From an uncultured Senegalimassilia sp. (GTDB lineage Bacteria; Actinomycetota; Coriobacteriia; Coriobacteriales; Eggerthellaceae): a stretch of 64,000 nucleotides of DNA. Position 1 is the stretch's first letter, and the number at the start of each line of letters is the position of its first letter. Shown piece after piece: positions 56,620 to 64,000 of the stretch. Location of the stretch: contig NZ_CAKUAT010000003.1 of NCBI RefSeq assembly GCF_934636665.1, positions 1 through 64,000 on the forward strand, in the 5' to 3' direction. The position numbers and the translations under genes were made by a program. Under the pieces are notes generated by a model. It saw only the letters and a list, made by a program, of their open reading frames with translations. It did not search any database and was not told the DNA's origin.

Positions 56620-57270
56620 GGCTCCTCCTTGCGAGTAGATGCTGCTCGAAGCTCGAACGAGCAACCGCTGATGGGATGGTATCACGCTAGGCCGAGTAAC
56701 GCAACCTGTTGGTTGTGCGCTACTCGGCGATTGCTTGCTTACTCACTATTGCGATCCTTGCGCAAAGCGAATCCGGCAGGGTTTTAGGGGCTGGTGCCGG
56801 GTTTTCGCGCCCCCCGCCCTTGCGCGATGCGGGACTGGCAGGGTTCCCGAGAGTTGCTGCCAAAAATTGCGCGAGTGCGCGTGAATTTGCGGGCGCTACC
56901 GGGTATGCGGAGTGCTAGCTATGCCGCGCAGGCTATTTTGGCGGTTTTGGCGTTGCTATCGGTATTTGTTCTCGTTAGAAGTCTTGCCGGGTCGCTGCAT
57001 CAGGCCTCAGGGCATGCACTCGCGCTTTTTTGCAGCAACTTGATTTAACCCTTGCCGAACGCCATGGCTCGCATCGTCACAAGGGCATCATGGACGTTCC
57101 GGATGCGGTCAGGCCCTTGCCAAGCGTCATGATTCGCACGGTCGACACGCCCAGATGCCGGGCGCACCCGCCTAAACGTCGGATGCGTTTTACCGGCTCT
57201 ATCGCTTTTGCTTTTGCTTAGCCGGGTTGACACGCGGTTTTGCGGATAGTTGTTTCGCCGGATCTTTCGC
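56620..57270. other. 651-base gap without a supported gene
   Basis: Short frames exist, one of which (56794-57048, plus) has a hydrophobic stretch, but none has a ribosome site or family signal. The region may be decayed mobile DNA. Confidence 0.45.
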
Positions 57271-57885
57271 TTACAACTGCACCAGGGTGCTGAGTAGTTT
57301 TAGGCCGTAGAGGGTGATCACGATGCCGCAGACGCGATTAACCCACGTGAGAGCGCGCACGTTGATCTTGCCGGCCAGCCGGTTGAACACGAGGGCCAGG
57401 GCGTTGAACCAGACGAAGCTGGCGGTTGCGAAGCCTGCGATGAAGAACGGGTCGCTACCTGGGGGAAGCGTTGCTCTGAACGCGCCTAGCATGATGGTTC
57501 CGTCGACGATGGCCTGGGGGTTCAGCCACGTCACCACAAACGATGCGAGGATGATCTTCGCGAAGGGCTGGTTCATGTCCTTGTCGCAGGATAGGTCCGC
57601 TTCCGACCTGATGAGCCCCACGCCTATGCATACGACCAGCAGGCCGCCGAGGCCCAGCACGATGCTCCTGAGCCACGGGAGGGCGTCCATCAGCGCGCCG
57701 GCGCCAAAGAAGCACGCCAAGGCCAGCGAGACGTCCCAGAACACCACCACAAGCGCGGTGGCCATGGCGCGGCCCAGCTTATGGCTCAGTGCGCTGTTGA
57801 TGACGAACAGGTTCTGCATCCCGATGGGCGCCAGATACGCCAGGCCCAGCGTCAGCCCCTGGATGAACACGGATAGCAAGTCCAC
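57271..57885 (-). CDS. LysE/ArgO-family amino acid exporter
   Basis: The 204-residue protein has six hydrophobic helices and LysE motifs (GLAYLAPIGMQNLFVINSAL near the start, SFVVTWLNPQAIVDG in the middle). The family exports basic amino acids such as lysine or arginine. No lysine riboswitch or LysG regulator was seen. Confidence 0.92.
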   Translation of the reverse strand: MDLLSVFIQGLTLGLAYLAPIGMQNLFVINSALSHKLGRAMATALVVVFWDVSLALACFFGAGALMDALPWLRSIVLGLGGLLVVCIGVGLIRSEADLSCDKDMNQPFAKIILASFVVTWLNPQAIVDGTIMLGAFRATLPPGSDPFFIAGFATASFVWFNALALVFNRLAGKINVRALTWVNRVCGIVITLYGLKLLSTLVQL

Positions 57886-58039
57886 CGATATCCCTTACCG
57901 CCCGAGCAAGGCCCCAGGCATCGCGAGGTGTACGACGCTGCTGATGATAGCGTATGGGGACGCATGCGGGTGTGGCGGCGCGGGATGCGGGAGTGCGGAC
58001 GCAGGCAGGACGCGGCGGAGGTCTGCCCCGCCCCCCGCG

Positions 58040-58064
58040 TGAACGCACCTCCGTCCCCTGTTCA
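58040..58064. repeat. REP-like dispersed repeat, copy 2
   Basis: 25 bp starting TGAACGCACCTCC and ending CCTGTTCA; its ends TGAAC and GTTCA are inverted repeats. Confidence 0.8.
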
Positions 58065-58076
58065 TTCGGCACAGCT

Positions 58077-58185
58077 AATGCAAGGAAGTTGCGATTTCGC
58101 GACTTCCTTGCATTGAAAGCAGGCCGTTTCCGCTGAAGCTGCTGATTTTGACGCAAGGAATGAGCTAAATAGCGGATTCCTTGCA
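58077..58185. repeat. two tandem hairpins sharing GCAAGGAA
   Basis: Hairpin 1: 58077-58093 with 58098-58114, 17 pairs including one G-T, loop ATTT. Hairpin 2: GCAAGGAAT 58154-58162 with 58177-58185. They are enclosed by REP copies 2 and 3 in the 387-base gap 57886-58272, which has no gene. Confidence 0.75.
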
Positions 58186-58233
58186 AGGGTCAGGGCTCGC
58201 ATGACGGAATCAGCTGCTCACTGCGTCCTCGCG

Positions 58234-58258
58234 TGAACGCACCTCCGTCCCCTGTTCA
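58234..58258. repeat. REP-like dispersed repeat, copy 3
   Basis: Identical over 25 bp to the copy at 58040, in the same orientation, 194 bases away. Confidence 0.8.
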
Positions 58259-58272
58259 CGGCGGGAATGGGA

Positions 58273-60033
58273 TTACAGCCGCCAACCCTCGGCTTCTTTT
58301 TGCAGCGCTACCATTCGGGCGAATTGGCCGCCGGCTGCTTTTAGTTGCGCGGGCGATCCTTGTTCGGCTACTTGGCCATCTTTGAGGACCACCACCTTGT
58401 CGGCGGCTTCGACCGTGCGCATGCGGTGCGCGATCACGATGACCGTTTTGCCTGCTAGCAGCCTTGTGAGAGCCGATTGCACCTTGGTTTCGTTCTCCAC
58501 GTCAAGCGAGGCCGTCGCCTCGTCGAGCAATACGATGGGCGCGCTCTTCAACAGCGCGCGGGCGATCGAGATCCGCTGGCGCTCGCCGCCGGAGAGTTTG
58601 GAACCGTTCTCGCCGATCTTCGTTTCGTACCCCTGCGGCATGCGGCTGACGAACTCGTCGCAGTTCGCGGCGCGCGCGGCGGCCAGCACCTCGGCGTCGG
58701 TGGCATCGCGCCGGCCAAGGCGGATGTTGCCCATCACCGTGTCGTCGAACAGCAGCACGTCCTGGAACACGATGGCGTAATCGCGCAGCAGCGTTTCGGG
58801 GTCTACCGCGGACACGTCGACGCCGCCCACGCGCACCGTGCCGCCCGTGGCGTCCCAGAACCGCGCAGCCAGGCGCGCGCAGGTGGACTTGCCCGAGCCC
58901 GATGGCCCCACCAGCGCCGTCACCTGGCCTTCCCGTGCCGTGAAGCTCACGTCGGCCAGCACGCGCTCCCCCGCTCGCCCGTCATCGCCGGCGCCGTAGG
59001 AGAACGCCACGTGGTCGAACTCGATGTCGTGACCCGCCGGCGCGAACTCCGCCGTGCCCGAGGCCATGGGCTCCTCCATGATCGAGCGCATGCGCGCCGC
59101 CGACGTCTCGGAGGCGAACAGCTCGCTGACCAGCGCGAGCGCCTGGTCGAACGGGGCGTAGATGCGCGAGATCATCAGCAAGTACGCGAACATGACCATG
59201 AAGTCGATCTGGCCTGCGGCGATAAGGGCCGCGCCCGCAATGAGCGTGGTGGCGATGCCCAGGCGCAGGATCGCGTACGCCGTGTTCACCAGCAGGCCGT
59301 TGACCAGCTCGCCTTTCGCACATTCGCGCTCGGTGGCGTCGATCGTGGCGTTCAGGCCCGCCAGGTAGCACCGCTCCTGGTTGGTGGCGCGGATCTCGCG
59401 CACACAGTCGAGCGTCTCCTGGATGCCCTGCGTCACCTTCAGCTTCGCCATCCTATTGCGCTCGAACACCGGCCTCATCGGATTGCGCGTGGCGAACAGC
59501 AGGGCAAAAGCCACCGGAACGCTCCAAAACGCGGCGATCGAAAGCTGCCAGCAGAAGAACAGCGAGCCTACGAACACGATAGACGTCGAGATCACGGCGC
59601 CCCACAGCTCGCCGAGCACATGGCTGTAGGCGTGTTCCATGACCTGCACGTCGCCCATGATGGTTTCGGTCAAATCTGCCAGGTCGCGCCGCCCGAAGAA
59701 CGAAAGCGGCAGTTTGCGCAAGCGCTCGGCGATCTCGATGCGCTGGTTGCCGCATTCCTCGTAGTAGATGCAGTAGGAGTAGTAATACTGCTGCCAATTG
59801 GACAGCAGCAGCGCCGCGAAGAACACCGCAAGGCCTATGGCGAACGCCGCCGCGCCCGGCAGGTCGGCGCCTTCGACCAGGTGCTTCACGAACCCGTCCA
59901 TCACCAGGAACAGAAACGCCATGCCCGCCATGGTGACCAGGTTCGTCACGCAGGTCCAGAACACGCCGTGTTTCACGCCGGACATGCCCTTGTCGGAAAG
60001 GAAGTACTTCTTCTTGAACGAGGCGAACATCAT
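58273..60033 (-). CDS. ABC transporter, fused permease/ATPase (second subunit)
   Basis: The 586-residue half-transporter has six membrane helices (about 20-310) and a nucleotide-binding domain with GPSGSGKST, KLSGGERQRISIARALL and VLLDEATASLDVENE. Its ATG overlaps the stop of the upstream half-transporter (ATGA), so the two form a heterodimer. The arrangement with a divergent AraC regulator resembles siderophore-type YbtP/YbtQ and Irp6/Irp7 systems; export is equally possible. Confidence 0.93.
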   Translation of the reverse strand: MMFASFKKKYFLSDKGMSGVKHGVFWTCVTNLVTMAGMAFLFLVMDGFVKHLVEGADLPGAAAFAIGLAVFFAALLLSNWQQYYYSYCIYYEECGNQRIEIAERLRKLPLSFFGRRDLADLTETIMGDVQVMEHAYSHVLGELWGAVISTSIVFVGSLFFCWQLSIAAFWSVPVAFALLFATRNPMRPVFERNRMAKLKVTQGIQETLDCVREIRATNQERCYLAGLNATIDATERECAKGELVNGLLVNTAYAILRLGIATTLIAGAALIAAGQIDFMVMFAYLLMISRIYAPFDQALALVSELFASETSAARMRSIMEEPMASGTAEFAPAGHDIEFDHVAFSYGAGDDGRAGERVLADVSFTAREGQVTALVGPSGSGKSTCARLAARFWDATGGTVRVGGVDVSAVDPETLLRDYAIVFQDVLLFDDTVMGNIRLGRRDATDAEVLAAARAANCDEFVSRMPQGYETKIGENGSKLSGGERQRISIARALLKSAPIVLLDEATASLDVENETKVQSALTRLLAGKTVIVIAHRMRTVEAADKVVVLKDGQVAEQGSPAQLKAAGGQFARMVALQKEAEGWRL

Positions 60034-61925
60034 GCCTCACCTCCCTTCAGGGCGGCCGCTTCCGCTTGCGCGCCCGCGATCTTCCAGCTTGCGGCCTGCT
60101 CGTAGTCGGCCCACATGGAGGCGTACAGCCCGCCGGCTTCGACCAACTCGGCGTGCGTGCCGCGCTCGGCCACGCGGCCCTGGTCGAGCACCACGATCTG
60201 GTCCGCGCCTACCACCGTCGAGAGCCGGTGGGCGATCATGATCACCGTGCGGTTCTCGGCCAGCTTCGCGAACGCGCGCTGGATGAGGGCCTCGTTCTCG
60301 GGGTCGGCGAACGCCGTGGCCTCGTCGAGCACCACGATGGGCGCGTCCTTGAGGATCGCGCGGGCAAGGGCGACGCGCTGCACTTCGCCGCCCGACAGGT
60401 ACGCCCCGCCGGCGCCCAGGCGCGTATCGATGCCCTGCGGCAGCTTCGCCACGATCTCGTCGCATTGCGCGGCGCGCAGCGCGGCCAGCACCTGTTCGCG
60501 CGTGGCATCGGGCCTGGCTGCGCGCACGTTTTCCTCGAGCGTCTGGCTAAACAGCTGGTTGGTTTGGAAGACGAACGCGATCTTGTCCATAAGCTCGCGC
60601 GGGTCGGCGTCGCGCACGTCCACGCCGCCGACGAGCACGCGCCCGGCGGTTGCGTCCCAGAAGCGCGGGACCAGGCTTGCGCACGTCGACTTACCGCCGC
60701 CCGATGGCCCCACGAGTGCGAGGGTCGTGCCGGCGGGGACCTCGAAGCTCACGTCGTCGAGCGCATTGGCTTCGACGCCTTCGTAGGCGAACGACACGTG
60801 CTCGAAGCGCACGTCGCCGCCTTCGATGGGGCGCGGGTTCGCGGGGGCCTCGAGCGGCTTCTCCTCCAAGATCGCGCGCACGCGGCCGAGGGAGTCGCCC
60901 GCCATCTGCGACGCTTCGCTCATGAACATGAGCTTCGCCATGGCAGTGGGGATGACCGCCGAGAAGATGGCGTAAAAGGCGAAATCGGCTACGAAACGCG
61001 GGAAGTCCGCTTCGCCGGGTGCCAGGATAAGCGCCACGGGAAGCAGGAACACCACCAAGCCGTTGAGCACCGACAGCTGAAAGACCTGCGGTTTTCGGCA
61101 GAACGTGCCCGCGTAGTCCTGCGCCATGCGAGCGTAGTCGGCGATGGCATCGTGGAACGCCTTGAAGGAGTGCACCGTCTGCTGGAACACCTTCACCACG
61201 GGGATGCCGCGCACGTATTCGGTGCCGGTTTCGTTCATGCGCACAAGCGCGCCCATATAGCTTTTCATGAACTCCATGCCCTTGCCGGTCATCATAGTCA
61301 TGAGGCAGCAGATCGAGATCACGACCGGGACCAGGCACGCAAGGCCAAGGCGCCAATCGAAGGCGAACAGCAGCGCGAGCATGCCGATCACCATGGCGAT
61401 CGAGCCCGCCGCATCGGGGAGCACATGCGCGAGCAGCGATTCGGTGCTGGCCGCGCAGCCATCGATCACGCGGCGCAGCTCGCCGGTGGCATGGGCGTCG
61501 AAGTAGCCGAGCGGCAAGCGCATGAGGTGCTCGGTGGTTTGCTTGCGCATGTTCGACGCCGTGCGGAACGCGGCCAAGTGCGTGCACATGAGCGCGAGGA
61601 AGTAGGCCGCGATCGAGGCGATCGCGCCGCCAATGGCCCACCAGCCGTATGCGGCGATACCTTGCGCGGCCTGCCAGTTCGGCGCGACTTCGATGAGGTC
61701 GCGCGCGACAAGCCAGATGCACACGTAGGGCACGAAGCCGAGCAGCTGCGACACGGCACTGAGCGCCAGGCCGAGGTACGTGAGCGGCTTTCTGCTGCCT
61801 GCGAAGTCGAGCAGCTGGGCGATGGAGTTGCGCTTGCGGCTGGGGGTGGGTGCGGTTGCTAGCGGGTCGGCGGCGGCTTCGCTGGCGTTTTGGCGAGGTA
61901 TTGGGCGTGGTTCCTCTTCGGCCAT
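60030..61925 (-). CDS. ABC transporter, fused permease/ATPase (first subunit)
   Basis: The 631-residue half-transporter has an N-terminal cytoplasmic tail, six membrane helices (about 55-345) and an ATPase domain with GPSGGGKST, YLSGGEVQRVALARAI and VVLDEATAFADPENE, the last being common in the YbtP/YbtQ-like group. AAGGAAT precedes the ATG. It is divergent from the AraC regulator at 62094, which is likely its activator. Substrate unknown. Confidence 0.93.
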   Translation of the reverse strand: MAEEEPRPIPRQNASEAAADPLATAPTPSRKRNSIAQLLDFAGSRKPLTYLGLALSAVSQLLGFVPYVCIWLVARDLIEVAPNWQAAQGIAAYGWWAIGGAIASIAAYFLALMCTHLAAFRTASNMRKQTTEHLMRLPLGYFDAHATGELRRVIDGCAASTESLLAHVLPDAAGSIAMVIGMLALLFAFDWRLGLACLVPVVISICCLMTMMTGKGMEFMKSYMGALVRMNETGTEYVRGIPVVKVFQQTVHSFKAFHDAIADYARMAQDYAGTFCRKPQVFQLSVLNGLVVFLLPVALILAPGEADFPRFVADFAFYAIFSAVIPTAMAKLMFMSEASQMAGDSLGRVRAILEEKPLEAPANPRPIEGGDVRFEHVSFAYEGVEANALDDVSFEVPAGTTLALVGPSGGGKSTCASLVPRFWDATAGRVLVGGVDVRDADPRELMDKIAFVFQTNQLFSQTLEENVRAARPDATREQVLAALRAAQCDEIVAKLPQGIDTRLGAGGAYLSGGEVQRVALARAILKDAPIVVLDEATAFADPENEALIQRAFAKLAENRTVIMIAHRLSTVVGADQIVVLDQGRVAERGTHAELVEAGGLYASMWADYEQAASWKIAGAQAEAAALKGGEA

Positions 61926-62093
61926 GGTTATTCCTTCCCTATTTGCGGCTTTTGCGCGGCGCGTTTTGAGCGCTTGGCTGGCGCGGAATGCCTCTTGCTA
62001 GTTACCTTCGCGTAACTTATCATGCAAGGAAGCCTTGGCGAACATTTACGTCAAGCGCGCGCACGAAACCGAAACAACGGGAGACGAATCCGA

Positions 62094-63080
62094 ATGACCG
62101 ATGCTTCCGCCTACAACGCCATCCCGCGCGCGGTTCGCTCGCTTTACGAGCCGCAGCTCGAGCAGTTCGGGATCGTCGTCCGCCGCAACGGCGAGGGCTG
62201 GTCGGGCACGGGTCGGAACGCGTGGGGCCGCGGGTCGGCGTGGGGCATGCCCGTTGGGGATTTCTGCATCGTGTTCAGCCACGAGGTGTATATGGAGCGA
62301 GATATGGCGCTGGTCGAGTCGCCCGAGAGCGCGTATGCGTGCGTTTGCATGGTGTCAGAGGATTCGAAGGCCACCATGCCGCGAATGATCGATCGGCCGC
62401 GAGCGCTGCTCGACGGGTCGCTGTACTCGTTCGTGCAGCCTGCGGGCTCGTTTTCCGGCACGCTGCGCCGGGGCGGCCTGTATTCGTCGCGCTGTATCTG
62501 CTTTCTGCCGCAGTATTTCGAGGAGCTCGATGTGCGCTGGCCAGGAGCGTTCTCGGGCATGTTCGAGCGGTTCGGGCGCACGTGGGATGAGGCGCAATCG
62601 CGCATCATCATGTCGGCGCTGCTGGGCACCGGGCCGCAATACCGATCGGGTTCGGCGCTGCTTATCCAGGCGCGCGTCGAGCAGATGGTGGCTGAGCTTG
62701 CGGCGTCATGCGCCGGTGACGAGGGCGAGCGGTGCGGCGCTTCGGCGCGCGAGCGCGGCAGGCTTGCCCTTGAGGCGCAGGCCGCCATCGAGCGCATGCT
62801 CGACGAGGGACGCGCGCCCGGCCTCGACGAGCTGTCGAGCATGCTGTTCGTGAGCCGTTCGCACCTATGCTCGGCGTTCTCGCGCGAGACGGGGCAAAGC
62901 ATCGGGCGATACGCCAAAGCGCGCCGGATCGAACGCGCAAAGGTCCTGCTCGCAAGCGGCGATTCGGTCGCATACGTGGCCGCGCGCCTGGGTTGGCCGC
63001 GACCTTCAGCGTTCTCGCAAGCGTTCAAGCAAGCAACCGGCATCTCCCCCACCGAATGGCGCGACGCGTACGAGGGGTGA
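62094..63080 (+). CDS. AraC-family transcriptional regulator
   Basis: The 328-residue protein has an N-terminal sensor region (about 1-220) of no named family and a C-terminal double helix-turn-helix (about 245-325: LDELSSMLFVSRSHLCSAFSRETGQSIGRYAKARRI and VAARLGWPRPSAFSQAFKQATGISPTEWR). ATG 62094 follows GGGAG. The size and position next to a paired ABC system are like PchR/YbtA-type activators, which respond to a siderophore. Confidence 0.9.
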   Translation: MTDASAYNAIPRAVRSLYEPQLEQFGIVVRRNGEGWSGTGRNAWGRGSAWGMPVGDFCIVFSHEVYMERDMALVESPESAYACVCMVSEDSKATMPRMIDRPRALLDGSLYSFVQPAGSFSGTLRRGGLYSSRCICFLPQYFEELDVRWPGAFSGMFERFGRTWDEAQSRIIMSALLGTGPQYRSGSALLIQARVEQMVAELAASCAGDEGERCGASARERGRLALEAQAAIERMLDEGRAPGLDELSSMLFVSRSHLCSAFSRETGQSIGRYAKARRIERAKVLLASGDSVAYVAARLGWPRPSAFSQAFKQATGISPTEWRDAYEG

Positions 63081-63235
63081 TTGAGGGGCGGAGCGGGGAC
63101 GGTGACTAGCACGGCGGCCAGGCGCCGCGGGGAGCGAGCGACGTGCGAGAGTTGCGCAGCAAGACTACGTTTTCGTTAGGTGGTTGGCAGGAGCCTGGCC
63201 TGCCAGGGCCGATCGCGCCTCGTCGACGTTCCACA

Positions 63236-63260
63236 TGAACACACCTCCGTCCCCTGTTCA
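63236..63260. repeat. REP-like dispersed repeat, copy 4
   Basis: TGAACACACCTCCG to CCCTGTTCA; one base differs from copies 2 and 3. It lies between the AraC and SulP genes. Confidence 0.78.
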
Positions 63261-63308
63261 CGGGGGGGGGTCGCCGGGGCAGCGAACCCATCGCCCCTCG
63301 CAGGCGCC

Positions 63309-64000
63309 TTACGCGGCTTTCTCCTCCTGCTCGAGCTGGGTGCGGGCGTAGGCGATGGCATCGTCGATATTCGGGCGGAAGCGGTCCTCGCCCACTAGGT
63401 CGACGAATCCGGCGCGGCGCATGGTCCTCATGGGCTGCTCGTTTGCGTGGCTGAAGATCAGCTGCACACCGTTTTCCGCGCAGTACTCGTACAGGTTCTC
63501 CAGCGCGTTCATGCCCGTGGCGTCCAGCGAGGGCACCCCTCGCATGCGGATGATCAGGTACTTCGTAAAGTCCTTCACCGAGATGTCGGAGATGCGATCG
63601 GTCATGCCGAAGAACATCGGGCCGTTGATCTCGTACACGCGCACGCTCTTGGGAAGCTCGCGCAGGTGCGTGACCTCGGAGTCCTTGTCGCAGAAGTACG
63701 TCCAGCCCTTCACCTCGGTCTCCTCGGAGACCATCTTCATGAACAGCACCACCGTGATGAGCATGCCCACGGCAATGGCGGTGACCAGGTCGAACACGAT
63801 GGTCAGCGTGAACGTCAGCAACAGCGTGGCCACAGCGCCGCGCGAGGCGGTGGCGCAAAGGTGGGCGAAGTTGCGCCAACCCGACATGTTGTAGGCAACC
63901 TGCAGCAGGATAGCGGCGATGGTGGGCATGGGGATGAGCGCAGCGTAAGGCATCAGGAACACCAGCACCAACAGCAGCACCGCGGCGTGCACCATGCCGG
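63309..64000 (-). CDS. SulP-family anion transporter with STAS domain (5' end outside window)
   Basis: The visible 230 residues are the C-terminal part: helices with PYAALIPMPTIAAILLQVAYNM and LVTAIAVGMLITVVLFM, then a STAS domain (about the last 125 residues: VRVYEINGPMFFGMTDRIS, LIIRMRGVPSLDATGMNALENLYEYC). SulP proteins move sulfate, bicarbonate or dicarboxylates. The gene continues past base 64000. Confidence 0.93.
   Translation of the reverse strand, partial: GMVHAAVLLLVLVFLMPYAALIPMPTIAAILLQVAYNMSGWRNFAHLCATASRGAVATLLLTFTLTIVFDLVTAIAVGMLITVVLFMKMVSEETEVKGWTYFCDKDSEVTHLRELPKSVRVYEINGPMFFGMTDRISDISVKDFTKYLIIRMRGVPSLDATGMNALENLYEYCAENGVQLIFSHANEQPMRTMRRAGFVDLVGEDRFRPNIDDAIAYARTQLEQEEKAA

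Noticed and set aside
56794..57048. 84-codon frame with a hydrophobic stretch.
   Set aside because: No ribosome binding site, odd N-terminal composition and no neighbour support.
58151..58160. GACGCAAGG, similar to the c-di-GMP riboswitch core GACGCAAAG.
   Set aside because: The GAAA tetraloop stem and the GGCAGCC part are absent; it belongs to the GCAAGGAA hairpin.

Overview
The window is high-GC DNA that reads like a chromosome segment of an anaerobic gut actinobacterium of the family Eggerthellaceae (class Coriobacteriia). The grounds are the gene types: paired multiheme cytochromes and Tat-exported fumarate-reductase-like flavoproteins, a LuxR regulator with a multi-pass membrane N-terminus, pyruvate:ferredoxin oxidoreductase, and surface proteins with an LAxTGD sorting motif. 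The genus cannot be fixed from the sequence. No rRNA, tRNA, CRISPR array or complete insertion sequence was seen.

Layout. 0-5 kb: the end of a NapH-like ferredoxin membrane protein, a thioredoxin-fold lipoprotein, an aldose-1-epimerase relative and a large sortase-anchored surface protein. 5.5-7.7 kb: a small winged-helix protein and a hybrid histidine kinase. 7.9-15.5 kb (minus strand): a LeuA-like protein without its metal-binding histidines, translationally coupled to an unusual sugar-isomerase/acyl-CoA-synthetase fusion, followed by nifJ. 16.1-16.7 kb: a cyclic-di-GMP-I riboswitch with a terminator platform in front of a second winged-helix paralog. 17-19.7 kb: a dimethylargininase-like enzyme, a DMT transporter, a LOG-family gene remnant and an HxlR regulator. 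19.8-23.2 kb: a RiPP-type cluster (Cys-repeat ACGX peptide, flavin/ferredoxin fusion protein, radical SAM/SPASM maturase, tiny coupled ORF, Sir2-like protein). 23-33 kb: prfC, a ChbG/YdjC deacetylase, a membrane glycosyltransferase, an ABC-F ATPase, an SDR, a MocR regulator and a HAD hydrolase.

34-38 kb: a two-gene cytochrome/flavoprotein reductase module, organised like the Eggerthella lenta cardiac glycoside reductase pair, with its membrane LuxR regulator. 38-42 kb: transporters (Fsr-like MFS, DAACS symporter, DMT). 42-47 kb: a peptide-deformylase relative lacking the catalytic Glu, a Tat-exported sortase-anchored 5'-nucleotidase, a Y-family polymerase with a YolD-like partner, and a DUF3800 protein. 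47-52 kb (minus): a flavinylation-linked respiratory operon (pentaheme cytochrome, FMN-binding lipoprotein with an SGAT motif, flavoprotein, membrane protein, ApbE), divergent from a TetR regulator and a membrane protein. 54-64 kb: a LuxR remnant, a PPP-type phosphatase, small orphan genes, a LysE exporter, a two-gene ABC exporter/importer divergent from an AraC regulator, and the end of a SulP transporter.

Themes. The window is rich in anaerobic electron-transfer modules placed outside the membrane. Transport genes sit next to dedicated regulators with visible dyads or repeats between them. Intergenic DNA carries a dispersed 25-bp REP-like repeat (four copies) and several long perfect hairpins. 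The best candidates for undescribed biology are the ACGX peptide cluster with its coupled small ORF and Sir2-like gene, the LeuA-like/isomerase-synthetase operon, and the riboswitch-controlled winged-helix gene.
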